Notes: a model not told the origin generated them from the sequence alone. A DNA stretch of 64,000 nucleotides from Pedobacter steynii (GCF_001721645.1 NZ_CP017141.1:310001-374000); one strand, 5' to 3'. Shown: positions 34,915 to 44,314, numbered from the stretch's first letter. Program-made: numbers and translations.

Positions 34915-36171
34915 TTAAAATAAAATCAATTGTTGAACATCAATTTTAGAATATTTACCTTGGCATTCCGCTAATATGAATGTCTTGATCTGCGTAGCCT
35001 GATAATCTTTAATTTGATAAGGAGTGTCTGCACATTTGATAAAATGTTTTGCCCTATTATAGGCAACTCCTATTTTCTTCAGCTGATCTATACGTAACTT
35101 TCCAAATTTTCTGGCTTGCATAATTTTTTTCGCAGAACTCACTCCAATTCCTGGGATGCGCAAGATCATTCTATAGGCGGCCACATTGATGTCAATAGGA
35201 AAAAACTGAAGGTTTCTAAGTGCCCAGCTCAATTTTGGATCTATATCAATATCCAAGTGGGGGTTGGCGTCATTTAATAGTTCATTAACGTGAAAGCCGT
35301 AAAAGCGCATGAGCCAGTCAGTCTGATATAATCTATTCTCGCGAATTAGTGGGGGCTGAGTGCCTATAAGCGGCAGACGATGGTCGTAGCTAATAGGTAT
35401 ATATCCAGAATAATAAACTCTTTTCAGAGAGAATTTTTTGTAAAATGCATCTGCAGTATGCATAATATCTTTATCTGTTTCCGGGGTCGCCCCGATTACC
35501 ATTTGCGTACTTTGGCCCGCAGGCACAAATTTAGGTGTATTTTTAATAATTTTTTTTTCGTCGTTGAACTGTATGATTTGATTTTGTATTAATCCGAGCG
35601 GTCGCTTAACGTCTTCATGATTCTTTTCTGGTGCAAGTAATTTTAGACCACTTTCCGTAGGCATCTCCAGATTGATACTCATTCTGTCTGCATAAAGCCC
35701 CGCTTGCCTAATGAGTTCTTCGCTTGCACCAGGGATCGTCTTCAAATGGATATAACCATTGAAGCGTTCTTCAAGTCTCAATTTTTTAACGACTTTTAGT
35801 AAGCGTTCCATCGTAAAATCAGCATTCTTAAAAATTCCAGAACTTAAAAAAAGTCCTTCAATAAAGTTTCGTCTATAAAAATTGATGGTCAGGGAAACAA
35901 CTTCTTCAACAGTAAAAGCTGCACGTTGAATATCATTACTTTTTCTTGAAACACAGAAGGCACAATCATATATGCAGTGGTTGGTCAGCAGAATTTTCAA
36001 AAGAGAAACACAGCGACCATCTTCTGTATAGGTATGACAAATCCCGGAAGCGTGGCTATTACCCAGTCCTTTATTGTCATTTTTTCTTGTTCCTCCACTT
36101 GAAGAGCAGGATACGTCGTATTTTGCCGCATCAGCCAGGATATTCAATTTTTCTCTAATCCGTTCAGACAT
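34915..36171 (-). CDS. Radical SAM protein, putative DNA modification/repair (TIGR03916 type)
   Basis: 418 residues. The radical-SAM cluster motif is CIYDCAFC, a Cx3Cx2C spacing. The N-terminus KLNILADAAKYDVSCSSSGG and GICHTYTEDGRCVSLLKILLTNHC are typical of the family. Near the C-terminus two helix-hairpin-helix motifs (ILRIPGIGVSSAKKIMQARKFGKL) indicate DNA binding. It should generate a 5'-deoxyadenosyl radical acting on nucleic acid; the substrate is not known. It forms a two-gene operon with the DUF4130 partner. A TAnnTTTG-type box lies 18 bp upstream. Confidence 0.9.
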   Translation of the reverse strand: MSERIREKLNILADAAKYDVSCSSSGGTRKNDNKGLGNSHASGICHTYTEDGRCVSLLKILLTNHCIYDCAFCVSRKSNDIQRAAFTVEEVVSLTINFYRRNFIEGLFLSSGIFKNADFTMERLLKVVKKLRLEERFNGYIHLKTIPGASEELIRQAGLYADRMSINLEMPTESGLKLLAPEKNHEDVKRPLGLIQNQIIQFNDEKKIIKNTPKFVPAGQSTQMVIGATPETDKDIMHTADAFYKKFSLKRVYYSGYIPISYDHRLPLIGTQPPLIRENRLYQTDWLMRFYGFHVNELLNDANPHLDIDIDPKLSWALRNLQFFPIDINVAAYRMILRIPGIGVSSAKKIMQARKFGKLRIDQLKKIGVAYNRAKHFIKCADTPYQIKDYQATQIKTFILAECQGKYSKIDVQQLILF

Positions 36172-36188
36172 CTTTCATATTTTACTAA

Positions 36189-36196
36189 CAAATATA
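36189..36196 (-). promoter_or_regulatory. Promoter -7 box of the radical-SAM operon
   Basis: The minus strand reads TATATTTG, matching TAnnTTTG, 18 nt before the start codon at 36171. No clear -33 element was found. Confidence 0.45.
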
Positions 36197-36376
36197 GTAA
36201 TACATACTAATTAATTTAGCTTAATTCTGAATATTGAGAAGATCCAATTCATAAAAGCAACAGCGACCTCAAGATCGCGTGGAAAAATGTGAACAAGAAG
36301 GGCTGGAACTTAAACAAATGATTAATTTTTTACTATAACATCATAAAAAATTAATGATCAAGCCAGGCAAAAAAGA

Positions 36377-36384
36377 TATTTTTG
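36377..36384 (+). promoter_or_regulatory. Promoter -7 box very close to a start codon
   Basis: TATTTTTG fits TAnnTTTG and ends 4 nt before the ATG at 36389. If used, the transcript has almost no 5' leader. Confidence 0.45.
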
Positions 36385-36388
36385 TACC

Positions 36389-36919
36389 ATGAAAAACTTT
36401 AGTACATTACTATATGCTACCGTCGTACTGGCACTTTCATCTTGCGGGATGAACAAGAATGGCACACAAAACAGTACAGACGCAGCGGATTTTCCGGCTA
36501 CTGTAGCTGTAGACAGCTTAGCTGAGAAAGGTCTATTTGCAAAGATGTCAATTAAAGACACCGTTAAGGTTGGTGAATTGGTGGAACTGAAATTTACAGT
36601 GTACAATGATGCAGATACTGCACAACATTTTTGCAAATGGCACACTCCTTTCGAGCCATTTATAAGTAAATATCTGGATGTACAATCAGAGTCTGGTGAA
36701 GAAGTGAACTACAAGGGAGCGATGGCGAAACGAGTGATGCCACCACCGGCTGGTAGTTATATGGCTGTAAATTCTAAAGATAGTGTTTCTGTTACCGTTG
36801 ATCTTTTAAAAGGATATGACATCACCAAACCTGATAAGTACACTATTACTTACGTGGGCCAAAACATGAGTGGACTTATTGTTAAAGACAGTATTTCTTT
36901 CGTTTACGCCAAACAGTAA
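36389..36919 (+). CDS. Lipoprotein with Ig-like domain similar to M35 peptidase N-domains
   Basis: 176 residues. The signal peptide ends in the lipobox LSSC (Cys19). The mature part, VGELVELKFTVYNDADTAQHFCKWHTPFEPFISKYLDVQSESGEEVNYKGAMAKR in segments, then YDITKPDKYTITYVGQN, resembles the beta-sandwich found at the N-terminus of deuterolysin-type (M35) metallopeptidases. No HExxH is present and the protein ends after the domain, so it is not itself a peptidase. It is probably a stand-alone binding or inhibitor-like lipoprotein, which is an inference. It is monocistronic. Confidence 0.7.
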   Translation: MKNFSTLLYATVVLALSSCGMNKNGTQNSTDAADFPATVAVDSLAEKGLFAKMSIKDTVKVGELVELKFTVYNDADTAQHFCKWHTPFEPFISKYLDVQSESGEEVNYKGAMAKRVMPPPAGSYMAVNSKDSVSVTVDLLKGYDITKPDKYTITYVGQNMSGLIVKDSISFVYAKQ

Positions 36920-36950
36920 AAATCTTAAGATGCCTGACAAACACCCGACG

Positions 36951-36978
36951 CTCTGCATCAGGTTAAAACCTGGCAGAG
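36951..36978 (+). terminator. Possible terminator-like hairpin after the lipoprotein gene
   Basis: CTCTGC...GCAGAG and AGGT...ACCT nest around TTAA, with a small internal loop. There is no T run, so termination activity is doubtful. Confidence 0.35.
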
Positions 36979-37020
36979 GGACAAGAATGAAAATATCCCT
37001 ATCATCTTATTAAAAATACC

Positions 37021-37047
37021 CCCCTTTTTACAGACTGTAAAAAGGGG
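37021..37047. repeat. Perfect 27-bp palindrome upstream of the sigma gene
   Basis: CCCCTTTTTACAG (37021-37033) and CTGTAAAAAGGGG (37035-37047) are exact inverted repeats around one A. It lies 94 bp upstream of the sigma-factor start and 71 bp before its promoter box. There is no T run after the stem, so it looks more like an operator or cruciform than a terminator. Confidence 0.6.
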
Positions 37048-37118
37048 CTGTGGACACGACAAATTTCGGCATTAAAGAATTTCCATTTAAGTTAACATAC
37101 TGGTAATAATGCTTCATA

Positions 37119-37126
37119 TATCTTTG
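37119..37126 (+). promoter_or_regulatory. Promoter -7 box of the second ECF sigma gene
   Basis: TATCTTTG matches TAnnTTTG, 14 nt before the start codon at 37141. Confidence 0.55.
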
Positions 37127-37140
37127 GTCCAAGTAAAGAC

Positions 37141-37716
37141 ATGAATTTAGCATCGTTATCTGATACGGAATTAATTGATGAGGTCAAACGCAGTCATACG
37201 GCTGCATTTGAGGAAATTTTCAAGCGATATTGGGAACCCTTGTTTCTTTTTGCTCATAAAAAGTTAAAAGATGAGGATGATGCGAAGGATGTTGTGCAAG
37301 ACGTCTTCATCAATTTCTGGATCAGGTCTTCCTCCATTGTCATCACCGAGTCCCTGGAAAAATACTTATACAGCAGTGTACGGTACGAACTGCTGTATAA
37401 AATATCCAGATCCCTCAAAAAGGAGGAAAAGATCCGGCATTATATAGATGTCGTGATGCCTGATTTTACCGCTTCACTGGATCCCCTGCAACAGAAAGAA
37501 CTGTTTGCTGCTGTAGATGAGCAAATTGACTTATTGCCCGATCGCCTCAAACAGATTTACCTACTTAGCAAAGACGAAAACCTAAGTATCAAAGAAATAG
37601 CGAGCATGCTGAATCTCTCCGAACAAACTGTTAAGAATCAACTAAGCACAGCATTAAAAAAGCTTCGGGTAGGCCTTAAAGAAGCATTTATCATTATTCT
37701 CTTTTCAAATATCTAA
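37141..37716 (+). CDS. ECF RNA polymerase sigma-70 factor
   Basis: 191 residues. Region 2 reads FEEIFKRYWEPLFLFAHKKLKDEDDAKDVVQDVFINFWIRS. Region 4 reads LPDRLKQIYLLSKDENLSIKEIASMLNLSEQTVKNQLSTALKKLR. This is the FecI-like group and only a distant relative of the sigma at 25.7-26.3 kb. It heads a plus-strand locus with FecR, a TonB receptor and two lipoproteins. Confidence 0.94.
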   Translation: MNLASLSDTELIDEVKRSHTAAFEEIFKRYWEPLFLFAHKKLKDEDDAKDVVQDVFINFWIRSSSIVITESLEKYLYSSVRYELLYKISRSLKKEEKIRHYIDVVMPDFTASLDPLQQKELFAAVDEQIDLLPDRLKQIYLLSKDENLSIKEIASMLNLSEQTVKNQLSTALKKLRVGLKEAFIIILFSNI

Positions 37717-37812
37717 GCACTTAAACTGCTAACAATAGCTTAACCTAAGCATAACACAGTTCGACTAGTACGAAATACCCATTTCATACGCATGTATATA
37801 AAGGGTATAGAA

Positions 37813-38817
37813 ATGAACATCAAACAATTTGGGATATTGGTCGATCGCTATCTTTCTGGCAACGCTTCTGCCATAGAAATCCATGCTATAGATCAATGGT
37901 TGAACAAGTCTGAAGAAAGTACAGAGGTGCTGAGCGATCAGGAACGCATGAAACTGCAGGACGAACTTCTTCAACAAATAAGACAAGCCATGCCTGACCA
38001 GGCACCTTTGAAGCAGGGAGCGTTGATTAGGCTGATCAAACCTTACCTGCGTATCGCTGCAATGCTGGCTATGCTCATTGGTTTGACATGGCTGTACCAA
38101 TCTTACCAGGCGAACAAAACAGTGACGATATCGAACAACAAAGTCACCTACGAAACCTATCGCACGCCTAAAGGCTTGAAGGCTATGCTTAAGCTCTCAG
38201 ACGGATCATTGATCCAGCTTAACGCGGCTACGGTTTTTAAATATCCTAAGCAATTTCAGGGTGCCACGCGGGAAGTAATTCTGGAAGAGGGTGAGGCATT
38301 TTTTGAAGTTAGTCCCAACGCGCACAAACCCTTTATCGTTCACGCAGCGCATCAAATAGATACGAAGGTTTTAGGCACATCCTTCAATATCAACAGTTAC
38401 CGCGCCACCGGCCGGCTCACCATATCCGTAAACACAGGCAGCGTGCAGGTCACTAAAGCGAGTGGCAAGTCCAAAAAGACAATGGGTATTTTTATTCCCG
38501 GACAAGGTCTGTCCTATCATGCGAAAGACGAACAGTTCGAGTACCATAAGCTAGATGCCACAGAATTAGCCGTCTGGAAAAACAATATTCTGGTATTGAA
38601 AGACGCCGACTTTAATGAATTGAAACAGCGATTGGAGAACTGGTATGGAATTGAAGTCCACTTACACACAAAAGCAGATCCGACAGTGCTGTTCACGGGC
38701 CGGTTTTTCAACAAATCACTGAATGAGGTATTGCATGCCTTACAGCGTATCAATCATTTTCACTACGAACTAAAATCAAACAAACTTACTATAGAAAAAG
38801 AAAGGAAGCCTATGTAA
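37813..38817 (+). CDS. FecR family anti-sigma regulator
   Basis: 334 residues from the ATG at 37813 (MNIKQFGILVDRYLSGNASAIE); another in-frame ATG at 37792 adds seven residues. One transmembrane helix (YLRIAAMLAMLIGLTWLYQ) is followed by the FecR domain (YRTPKGLKAMLKLSDGSLIQLNAATVF) and a C-terminal DUF4974-like domain (FNELKQRLENWYGIEVHLHTKADPTVLFTGRF). It links the receptor downstream to the sigma factor upstream. A hairpin lies between it and the receptor gene. Confidence 0.93.
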   Translation: MNIKQFGILVDRYLSGNASAIEIHAIDQWLNKSEESTEVLSDQERMKLQDELLQQIRQAMPDQAPLKQGALIRLIKPYLRIAAMLAMLIGLTWLYQSYQANKTVTISNNKVTYETYRTPKGLKAMLKLSDGSLIQLNAATVFKYPKQFQGATREVILEEGEAFFEVSPNAHKPFIVHAAHQIDTKVLGTSFNINSYRATGRLTISVNTGSVQVTKASGKSKKTMGIFIPGQGLSYHAKDEQFEYHKLDATELAVWKNNILVLKDADFNELKQRLENWYGIEVHLHTKADPTVLFTGRFFNKSLNEVLHALQRINHFHYELKSNKLTIEKERKPM

Positions 38818-38837
38818 TCTGTACCCATCATATAAGA

Positions 38838-38868
38838 ATACCGGAATTGTTGACAGCAATCCCGGTAT
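38838..38868 (+). terminator. Hairpin between fecR and the receptor gene
   Basis: ATACCGG (38838-38844) pairs with CCGGTAT (38862-38868), extended inward by TTG/CAA. There is no T run. It could stabilise or partly terminate the sigma-fecR transcript. Confidence 0.35.
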
Positions 38869-38935
38869 CAATACAGTCTTAAACAAGTGTCTTAATCTTA
38901 TTATAAACTATCCAAAAGTAGTAAAAACTACTGTT

Positions 38936-41900
38936 ATGGAGAACAAATTCAAACAAATGAAACAAATATTAAATGGGATTCTATTTAATTTATTTAAGCT
39001 AATGAAACTTTCAGCGCTCTCGTGTATCGTTATTGCGGTCATGGGCGGCACACTGCTGGCCAAACCGGCGTATACACAAAGCATCTCCGAAGTAAGGACT
39101 TCCATCAAACTGAAATCCGCGAGCCGGGATATGGTCCTGCAACAATTACAAAGACTGACGGGCTTTAACTTCATGTACAACAAAGTCCTGATAGAAGGCA
39201 ATAAGATCGTCAGTATACAATTGGAAAATGAATCGGTCAAAACCATACTCGACCAGCTTTTTCAGGAGAGTAATGTAGGCTATAAACAGGTTAAGGAAGA
39301 TATATACCTCTACCAGAAACCAGCATTACAGCAGCCGGGCCGCATCTCAGGTATGATTCTGGATGAAAAAGGAATAGGGCTGCCGGGTGCTAATATAAGA
39401 ATCAGCGCGGGAGGCAATGGGGTACAAAGTAATTCTGACGGAACCTACAGTTTGGAACTGCCAAAAGGCAGCTATACGTTGGAGATCAGCTATGTATCCT
39501 ATCAGACACAGCACATTACCGGCATCATAGTCGTCGCCGGAAAAACCACACCACTGAATGTTGCCATGAAGGCATCGGCCAATGCCCTATCTGAGGTAGT
39601 GGTCAGCTCAGGCTACAAGAAAGCTTCCATAGCTGGATTGTATGCGCAACAGCAGAATACAGCAGAGATCTCTAATGGAATTACGGCAGAACAGATCTCC
39701 GCTACACCTGATAAAAACGTAGGCGATGTCCTCAAAAGAATAGCTGGAGTGAGCACGAATGATAACCGCAGGGTAGTGATCCGCGGGATCGCGGAGCGCT
39801 ATAATGTGGCCATGCTGGACGGCGTTACTCTTCCAAGCACAGATGTACAAGTCCGTGACTTTGAATTCGATATCATCCCCAGCAATCTGATCGACAATGT
39901 AGTGGTGTCTAAGAGCTATACGCCAGACATGAGCTTTGGTTTTGGTGGAGGGTTGGTGCAGATCAATACGCTGACCATTCCCAATAATAATTTCGTCACC
40001 TTCAGCTTAGGTACCAAGGATAATAACCGCAGCACGGGAAAAGACTTTCTGGGTTACAAACGTGGCAAAAAAGATTATTTTGCTTTTGATGACGGCGGCA
40101 GGAAGGATCATTTTCCTAAAGACCTGTTTTATTATGATATCAACAGATACAATCCGAGCACGCCCTACGAAAACGTAGTGTCCCCTGGTTCTGACCTCAC
40201 TCCCATTACACCCGAAATGATTGCCAACCAAAATAAAAAGATTGGCGGAACGGAACGGTTGGGAACGCGGATTTATACCGCCCTCCCATCACAAAACTTT
40301 CAGTTTTCGTTGGGTCAAAGTTACCATGTTGGCAAAGGCCGGTTGGGCTTTGTAGGCTCTTTGAGTTACCGAAATGAACAAATGATAGATGATATTCTGC
40401 ATTTTGAGCGGGGAAGCTGGTCAAAGAATGCTAACAATACCTATGATGCGATAACTGGTAAGGAAATTCATGAATCAAACGCTCAACAATATAATTTTAG
40501 CACCAACTGGGCTGCATTGCTGAACGGGGGCTGGCAAACAGACAACCACAAGGTTCTGACCCGCAATTTTTATTCTAGAGGATTTCAGAGCCGCTTTATC
40601 CGTACCACAGGCTGGGGAAATGACATTGGATTTGATGATAATCCCGCAGTTATGGAAAATGACAGTCCTAAATTCATCGAGTTGCTGCAAAATAAGTTGA
40701 CGGGAGAACACAGGTTTGGCCACTTTTTGCTAGACTGGAATCTGGCCCGCAACAAGATTTCAAATGCTGAGCACGATGCTGTAGAAGCATCACTTGTCCC
40801 TGAGAAGACGGCGAATTCTACAGTATATAGTTATATACCAAACAGTGTCACCGATCCGGGCGTTGGTGCGTTTAACAGATCACAGTACCTCTATGATGAG
40901 GACAACCTCATGGCAGATGTAGCGCTTAGCTATCAATTTAAGGTTGGAAAACTAAACCAAAAGATCAAAACCGGCTATCAATATCTGAAACGCCATGGTA
41001 AATACGATTGGGATATCTTGCCGATAGGATCGTTAAATGGCGCCCGCTACAAGGGCATTCCCGTCCAGGAATGGAGCAAATATCTTGAATTCAGTGATCC
41101 CCTGAATGATATTCTATATTACCCGGGATCTTTTTCTCTAAACGGATATGAAGGAAAAAACACCAACGAAGCCTTCTTTGCGATGGTGGACTGTCGCCCG
41201 CTGAGCTGGGTTAGGCTAGTCTGGGGCTTGAGGCTCGAATCATACGTCTATAAAGAAATTCTGGATGCCACCAGCTCCATCAGTCAACACCTGGATGAGC
41301 AGGCAGAAGCAAAGCGGCGCTATGTAGACCCGGTAACAGGTAAACAGGTACACAAATTTTTGGATGCGGCAACAGAGGAACAAAAATGGAGATACTTGCC
41401 CTCAGCCAATCTGACCCTGACGCCACTGAAAGATTTAAATCTACGCGCTTCCTATGCACAGTCGGTTGTAAGGCCTTCACTGATTGAGAACTCAGGTTTT
41501 TCACGCCTCAATCCAACACTCGGACGCATCCAGCACAACATTGGCGTACTGTCGACGGTAATCGATCACTATGATTCAAAACTGGAATGGTATCCCAATC
41601 CGGGTGAAGTGTTGTCTATAGGGTACTTCTACAAATATTTCAAGAATCCGGTGGAGCTCTATCTCGATATTACCAATTCAAGTCAGAGTGTAGATGCCAT
41701 TACCGGTAATTCAGACTGGGCGAAAGTGAGGGGGTGGGAATTTGACTTCCGCAAGAGTCTCGGCTTCTTATATGCTGGATGGAAGCCCTTGGCCAACATC
41801 TATGTGAGTGCTAACCTCACCTTGCAAAATTCAGAAGTACAGGCCAGCAGATTCAATTATACCAATTTCGGAGAGGGAGGCTATGATAAAGAAGGTTTGA

Positions 41901-42415
41901 GTTATGCATACCGCGATAAAAAACTATTGCGGGAGAAGCGCCCACTGTATGGTCAGGTACCAGTGTTGTACAATTTCGGTTTGTTGTACAGCGGCGATCG
42001 TTTAAGTATGAACGTAGTTTACAATCATATGGGGTACAAAACTTTTACAGTTGGTCTGATGCCGGATTATGTAGAGTACGAGCGCCCGAGAAATCAAACG
42101 GATGCGCAGATCGGCTATGCCTTTCTGAAAAACAAGGGCTTGAAAATGAAGCTCAATCTGAGCAATCTGTTTGACAATCCTTATCGGTTTTTTGTGAACA
42201 ACGCAAGCACCTATAAAATTAAGCCTAATTCAAGTATGTATTTCACAGAATGGTCGGAACGCTACGAATGGAAGTACGGTTTTTCAGAAAAATATGAAGA
42301 AGGTTATTACGACACATCTGAGGATGGCAAAACCAAGACCCGTGTTGGCGACACTGATACCTATGTCAGAAAAATAGGACGATCCATGAGCCTATCTCTT
42401 TCTTATTCATTTTAG
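38936..42415 (+). CDS. TonB-dependent receptor with STN and CarboxypepD_reg domains
   Basis: 1159 residues. The signal region (MKLSALSCIVIAVMGGTLLAKPAYTQ) precedes an STN domain (SASRDMVLQQLQRLTGFNFMYNKVLI), a carboxypeptidase-regulatory-like domain (ISGMILDEKGIGLPGANIRIS), a plug (ITAEQISATPDKNVGDVLKRIAGVSTNDNRRVVIRGIAERYNVAMLDG) and a barrel ending SMSLSLSYSF. The plug has the CirA/TonB-receptor style RIAGVS...IRGI rather than the SusC insert, and no SusD follows. The STN domain indicates signalling through FecR. The ligand is unknown. Confidence 0.92.
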   Translation: MENKFKQMKQILNGILFNLFKLMKLSALSCIVIAVMGGTLLAKPAYTQSISEVRTSIKLKSASRDMVLQQLQRLTGFNFMYNKVLIEGNKIVSIQLENESVKTILDQLFQESNVGYKQVKEDIYLYQKPALQQPGRISGMILDEKGIGLPGANIRISAGGNGVQSNSDGTYSLELPKGSYTLEISYVSYQTQHITGIIVVAGKTTPLNVAMKASANALSEVVVSSGYKKASIAGLYAQQQNTAEISNGITAEQISATPDKNVGDVLKRIAGVSTNDNRRVVIRGIAERYNVAMLDGVTLPSTDVQVRDFEFDIIPSNLIDNVVVSKSYTPDMSFGFGGGLVQINTLTIPNNNFVTFSLGTKDNNRSTGKDFLGYKRGKKDYFAFDDGGRKDHFPKDLFYYDINRYNPSTPYENVVSPGSDLTPITPEMIANQNKKIGGTERLGTRIYTALPSQNFQFSLGQSYHVGKGRLGFVGSLSYRNEQMIDDILHFERGSWSKNANNTYDAITGKEIHESNAQQYNFSTNWAALLNGGWQTDNHKVLTRNFYSRGFQSRFIRTTGWGNDIGFDDNPAVMENDSPKFIELLQNKLTGEHRFGHFLLDWNLARNKISNAEHDAVEASLVPEKTANSTVYSYIPNSVTDPGVGAFNRSQYLYDEDNLMADVALSYQFKVGKLNQKIKTGYQYLKRHGKYDWDILPIGSLNGARYKGIPVQEWSKYLEFSDPLNDILYYPGSFSLNGYEGKNTNEAFFAMVDCRPLSWVRLVWGLRLESYVYKEILDATSSISQHLDEQAEAKRRYVDPVTGKQVHKFLDAATEEQKWRYLPSANLTLTPLKDLNLRASYAQSVVRPSLIENSGFSRLNPTLGRIQHNIGVLSTVIDHYDSKLEWYPNPGEVLSIGYFYKYFKNPVELYLDITNSSQSVDAITGNSDWAKVRGWEFDFRKSLGFLYAGWKPLANIYVSANLTLQNSEVQASRFNYTNFGEGGYDKEGLSYAYRDKKLLREKRPLYGQVPVLYNFGLLYSGDRLSMNVVYNHMGYKTFTVGLMPDYVEYERPRNQTDAQIGYAFLKNKGLKMKLNLSNLFDNPYRFFVNNASTYKIKPNSSMYFTEWSERYEWKYGFSEKYEEGYYDTSEDGKTKTRVGDTDTYVRKIGRSMSLSLSYSF

Positions 42416-42437
42416 CAATCGATATAAATATAAAGAT

Positions 42438-43238
42438 ATGAAATTTACACCTAAAGTCATTTTCCTCTTACTGTGGTCGTTGAGTATGGCCGGCTGCCAG
42501 AAAGATGATATTTTTTTTATTAAAGATGAAGCCTTTTCATTGGTTACAGCTGGCTATAATGGCAGTAACAGCGAATTAATCATCACGATAGACACCATGA
42601 AGTTACCAAATGGTATTCCGGCCAATGGCAGTTTCAAGCGCACAGACAAATATACCTTTCATGAGGGGCAGGATAAGGTAAAGGTGGTCGTCAGTGAAAA
42701 AGATAGTGGTAAAAAATTATACGAGTCAGCTGTCAACAGGGGGGAGTATAGTCTGAATGTCGACCTGATCTACGTCGATAGTAAATTAATCGTCAGACCT
42801 GCTTTTCCAGCAAATAAAGAAGGATTCCTCCAGGCAAGCTATTTGTTTATTCCTAAAGTTTCTGGTTACTCCGGTGACATCGATATCGCCTATTTCAAAA
42901 ACCACGAGGTATATGTGGATAATAAGCTGGTAGTGGAAAAATCCGAAGAACTGGCCAGAGTCACCGCAAAGCCAAATACCTTCTCGCCATTTTTACAGGC
43001 TCCTATCTTCGAGAGTGGCCGTACCGAGATCGACGGAAAAGTCTATTATATCAATCAGGCAACGGTGTTTTTCAAGGCAGGCACCAACATTCCATATTAT
43101 AAAGACGCTGGGTTCACTACCGGTGAGTATGCTACGTTCCCTTACCTCACCTCTACTCGGCCTGAGTGTGTTGGTATAATTGAATCAGGATCGGCGGAAA
43201 ATAAGATGATAGACGGTTATTTACAAGTAAAATTATAA
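42438..43238 (+). CDS. Lipoprotein, paralogue 1, partner of the TonB receptor
   Basis: 266 residues. The signal peptide ends in a lipobox MAGC (Cys20). I do not recognise the family. It is mostly beta-strand-like. It aligns loosely with the next gene over SGK.L...........L.Y.D.K...V.P, so the two are paralogues. It starts 22 bp after the receptor stop, so it is co-transcribed and may take the place of SusD as a surface-exposed binding partner, which is inference. Confidence 0.78.
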   Translation: MKFTPKVIFLLLWSLSMAGCQKDDIFFIKDEAFSLVTAGYNGSNSELIITIDTMKLPNGIPANGSFKRTDKYTFHEGQDKVKVVVSEKDSGKKLYESAVNRGEYSLNVDLIYVDSKLIVRPAFPANKEGFLQASYLFIPKVSGYSGDIDIAYFKNHEVYVDNKLVVEKSEELARVTAKPNTFSPFLQAPIFESGRTEIDGKVYYINQATVFFKAGTNIPYYKDAGFTTGEYATFPYLTSTRPECVGIIESGSAENKMIDGYLQVKL

Positions 43239-43248
43239 AGGGTTAACA

Positions 43249-44034
43249 ATGATATTTATGATTCCAAAATACGTACAGGCATACACCATTGCAGTGGTTA
43301 GCCTATGCAGTCTAACATCCTGCAATAAAGAAATACCAGTACCTATGGCAGTGAGCGTTAGCTTCCATGGCTACAACCTTAGTGAGGACCAGCTGGTAGC
43401 TACGTTTGATACAGTAGTATACGATAAAGACCTGATCCAGCCCAATAGCCAATACAACTTCAGTAAGGTATATCCCTATCCACCAGGAAAAACTGAGTTG
43501 AATATACAGGTGAAAAATAAGAAATCCGGAAAGGAGCTATTGAAGAAGACACTTTCACTGTCAAGTGGCACCCTCGAATTCTTTTTTCCACTAGTCTATT
43601 TTGACAATAAGGTTCTTGAAGTAACACCTCCTGTAGCAGATCCCGAAACCAATAAACTGGGTTTTTACATTCGTTATAAAGAGAGCAATGAACCGATAGA
43701 TATAATCCTATACAAGCCCCAGACCGGAGAGCGGGTTTATCTTGCCGAAAGTGTAGTTCCAGGAACATGGGTGTATACTAATTATGTTCCCACTGCGGGC
43801 TTTTTGAGTAAGAATGACATTCAGCAATGTGTTCTTTATTTCATGAAGTCCGGAACTACAGATCAATGGGCATTCAATGGAGACGAGTATGCTAGTAAGG
43901 CCTCCGCTGGCAGCCTTTATATTCCGCACATGGCATATAACTTCAATAAAGTGCAGCCCTACTTCATCACACCATCTCCCCAAGGCTATCAAACAGATGT
44001 GTCCAATATGTTTCCTAATCCTAAGGAATATTAA
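43249..44034 (+). CDS. Lipoprotein, paralogue 2
   Basis: 261 residues. The signal peptide ends at LTSC. AAAGGG lies 7 nt before the ATG at 43249, an unusually clear ribosome-binding site for this window. An in-frame ATG at 43258 is possible. The sequence shares a loose pattern with the preceding lipoprotein (F.GYN.S...L....DT; KKSGKELLKKTLSLSSGTLEF..P.VYFDNK). Function unknown. It is the last gene of the sigma/FecR/receptor locus and is followed by a strong terminator. Confidence 0.78.
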   Translation: MIFMIPKYVQAYTIAVVSLCSLTSCNKEIPVPMAVSVSFHGYNLSEDQLVATFDTVVYDKDLIQPNSQYNFSKVYPYPPGKTELNIQVKNKKSGKELLKKTLSLSSGTLEFFFPLVYFDNKVLEVTPPVADPETNKLGFYIRYKESNEPIDIILYKPQTGERVYLAESVVPGTWVYTNYVPTAGFLSKNDIQQCVLYFMKSGTTDQWAFNGDEYASKASAGSLYIPHMAYNFNKVQPYFITPSPQGYQTDVSNMFPNPKEY

Positions 44035-44066
44035 TCGTTGAATTCCTCGCTCTCATAACTAAGCTG

Positions 44067-44098
44067 ATGCCCTGTTCATACTGAGCAGGGCATTTTTT
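44067..44098 (+). terminator. Terminator of the receptor/lipoprotein operon
   Basis: ATGCCCTG and CAGGGCAT form an 8-bp stem with an 11-nt loop, followed by six T. Confidence 0.9.
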
Positions 44099-44208
44099 AA
44101 TATCGCTGCAAATATTATTGCTCCTTTATCTCTGAATTTTTTCTTTGTTGAAATGCTGCAAGCCACCAAGCTCTGGTCTATAGACTCCCTCCTGTTGAAC
44201 CACATAAG

Positions 44209-44246
44209 CAAAAAAAGCTGATACTACTTTTAAAGTGTATCAGCTT
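44209..44246 (-). terminator. Terminator of the MBL-fold hydrolase gene
   Basis: AAGCTGATAC (44215-44224) pairs with GTATCAGCTT (44237-44246). On the minus strand a run of T follows. It lies about 70 bp past the stop at 44315. Confidence 0.82.
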
Positions 44247-44314
44247 CTTAATCGAAAGCAATATCAAAGTAACTACTGATATTTGAAGGTAATCTTAATA
44301 ATTAAAACAGACAT

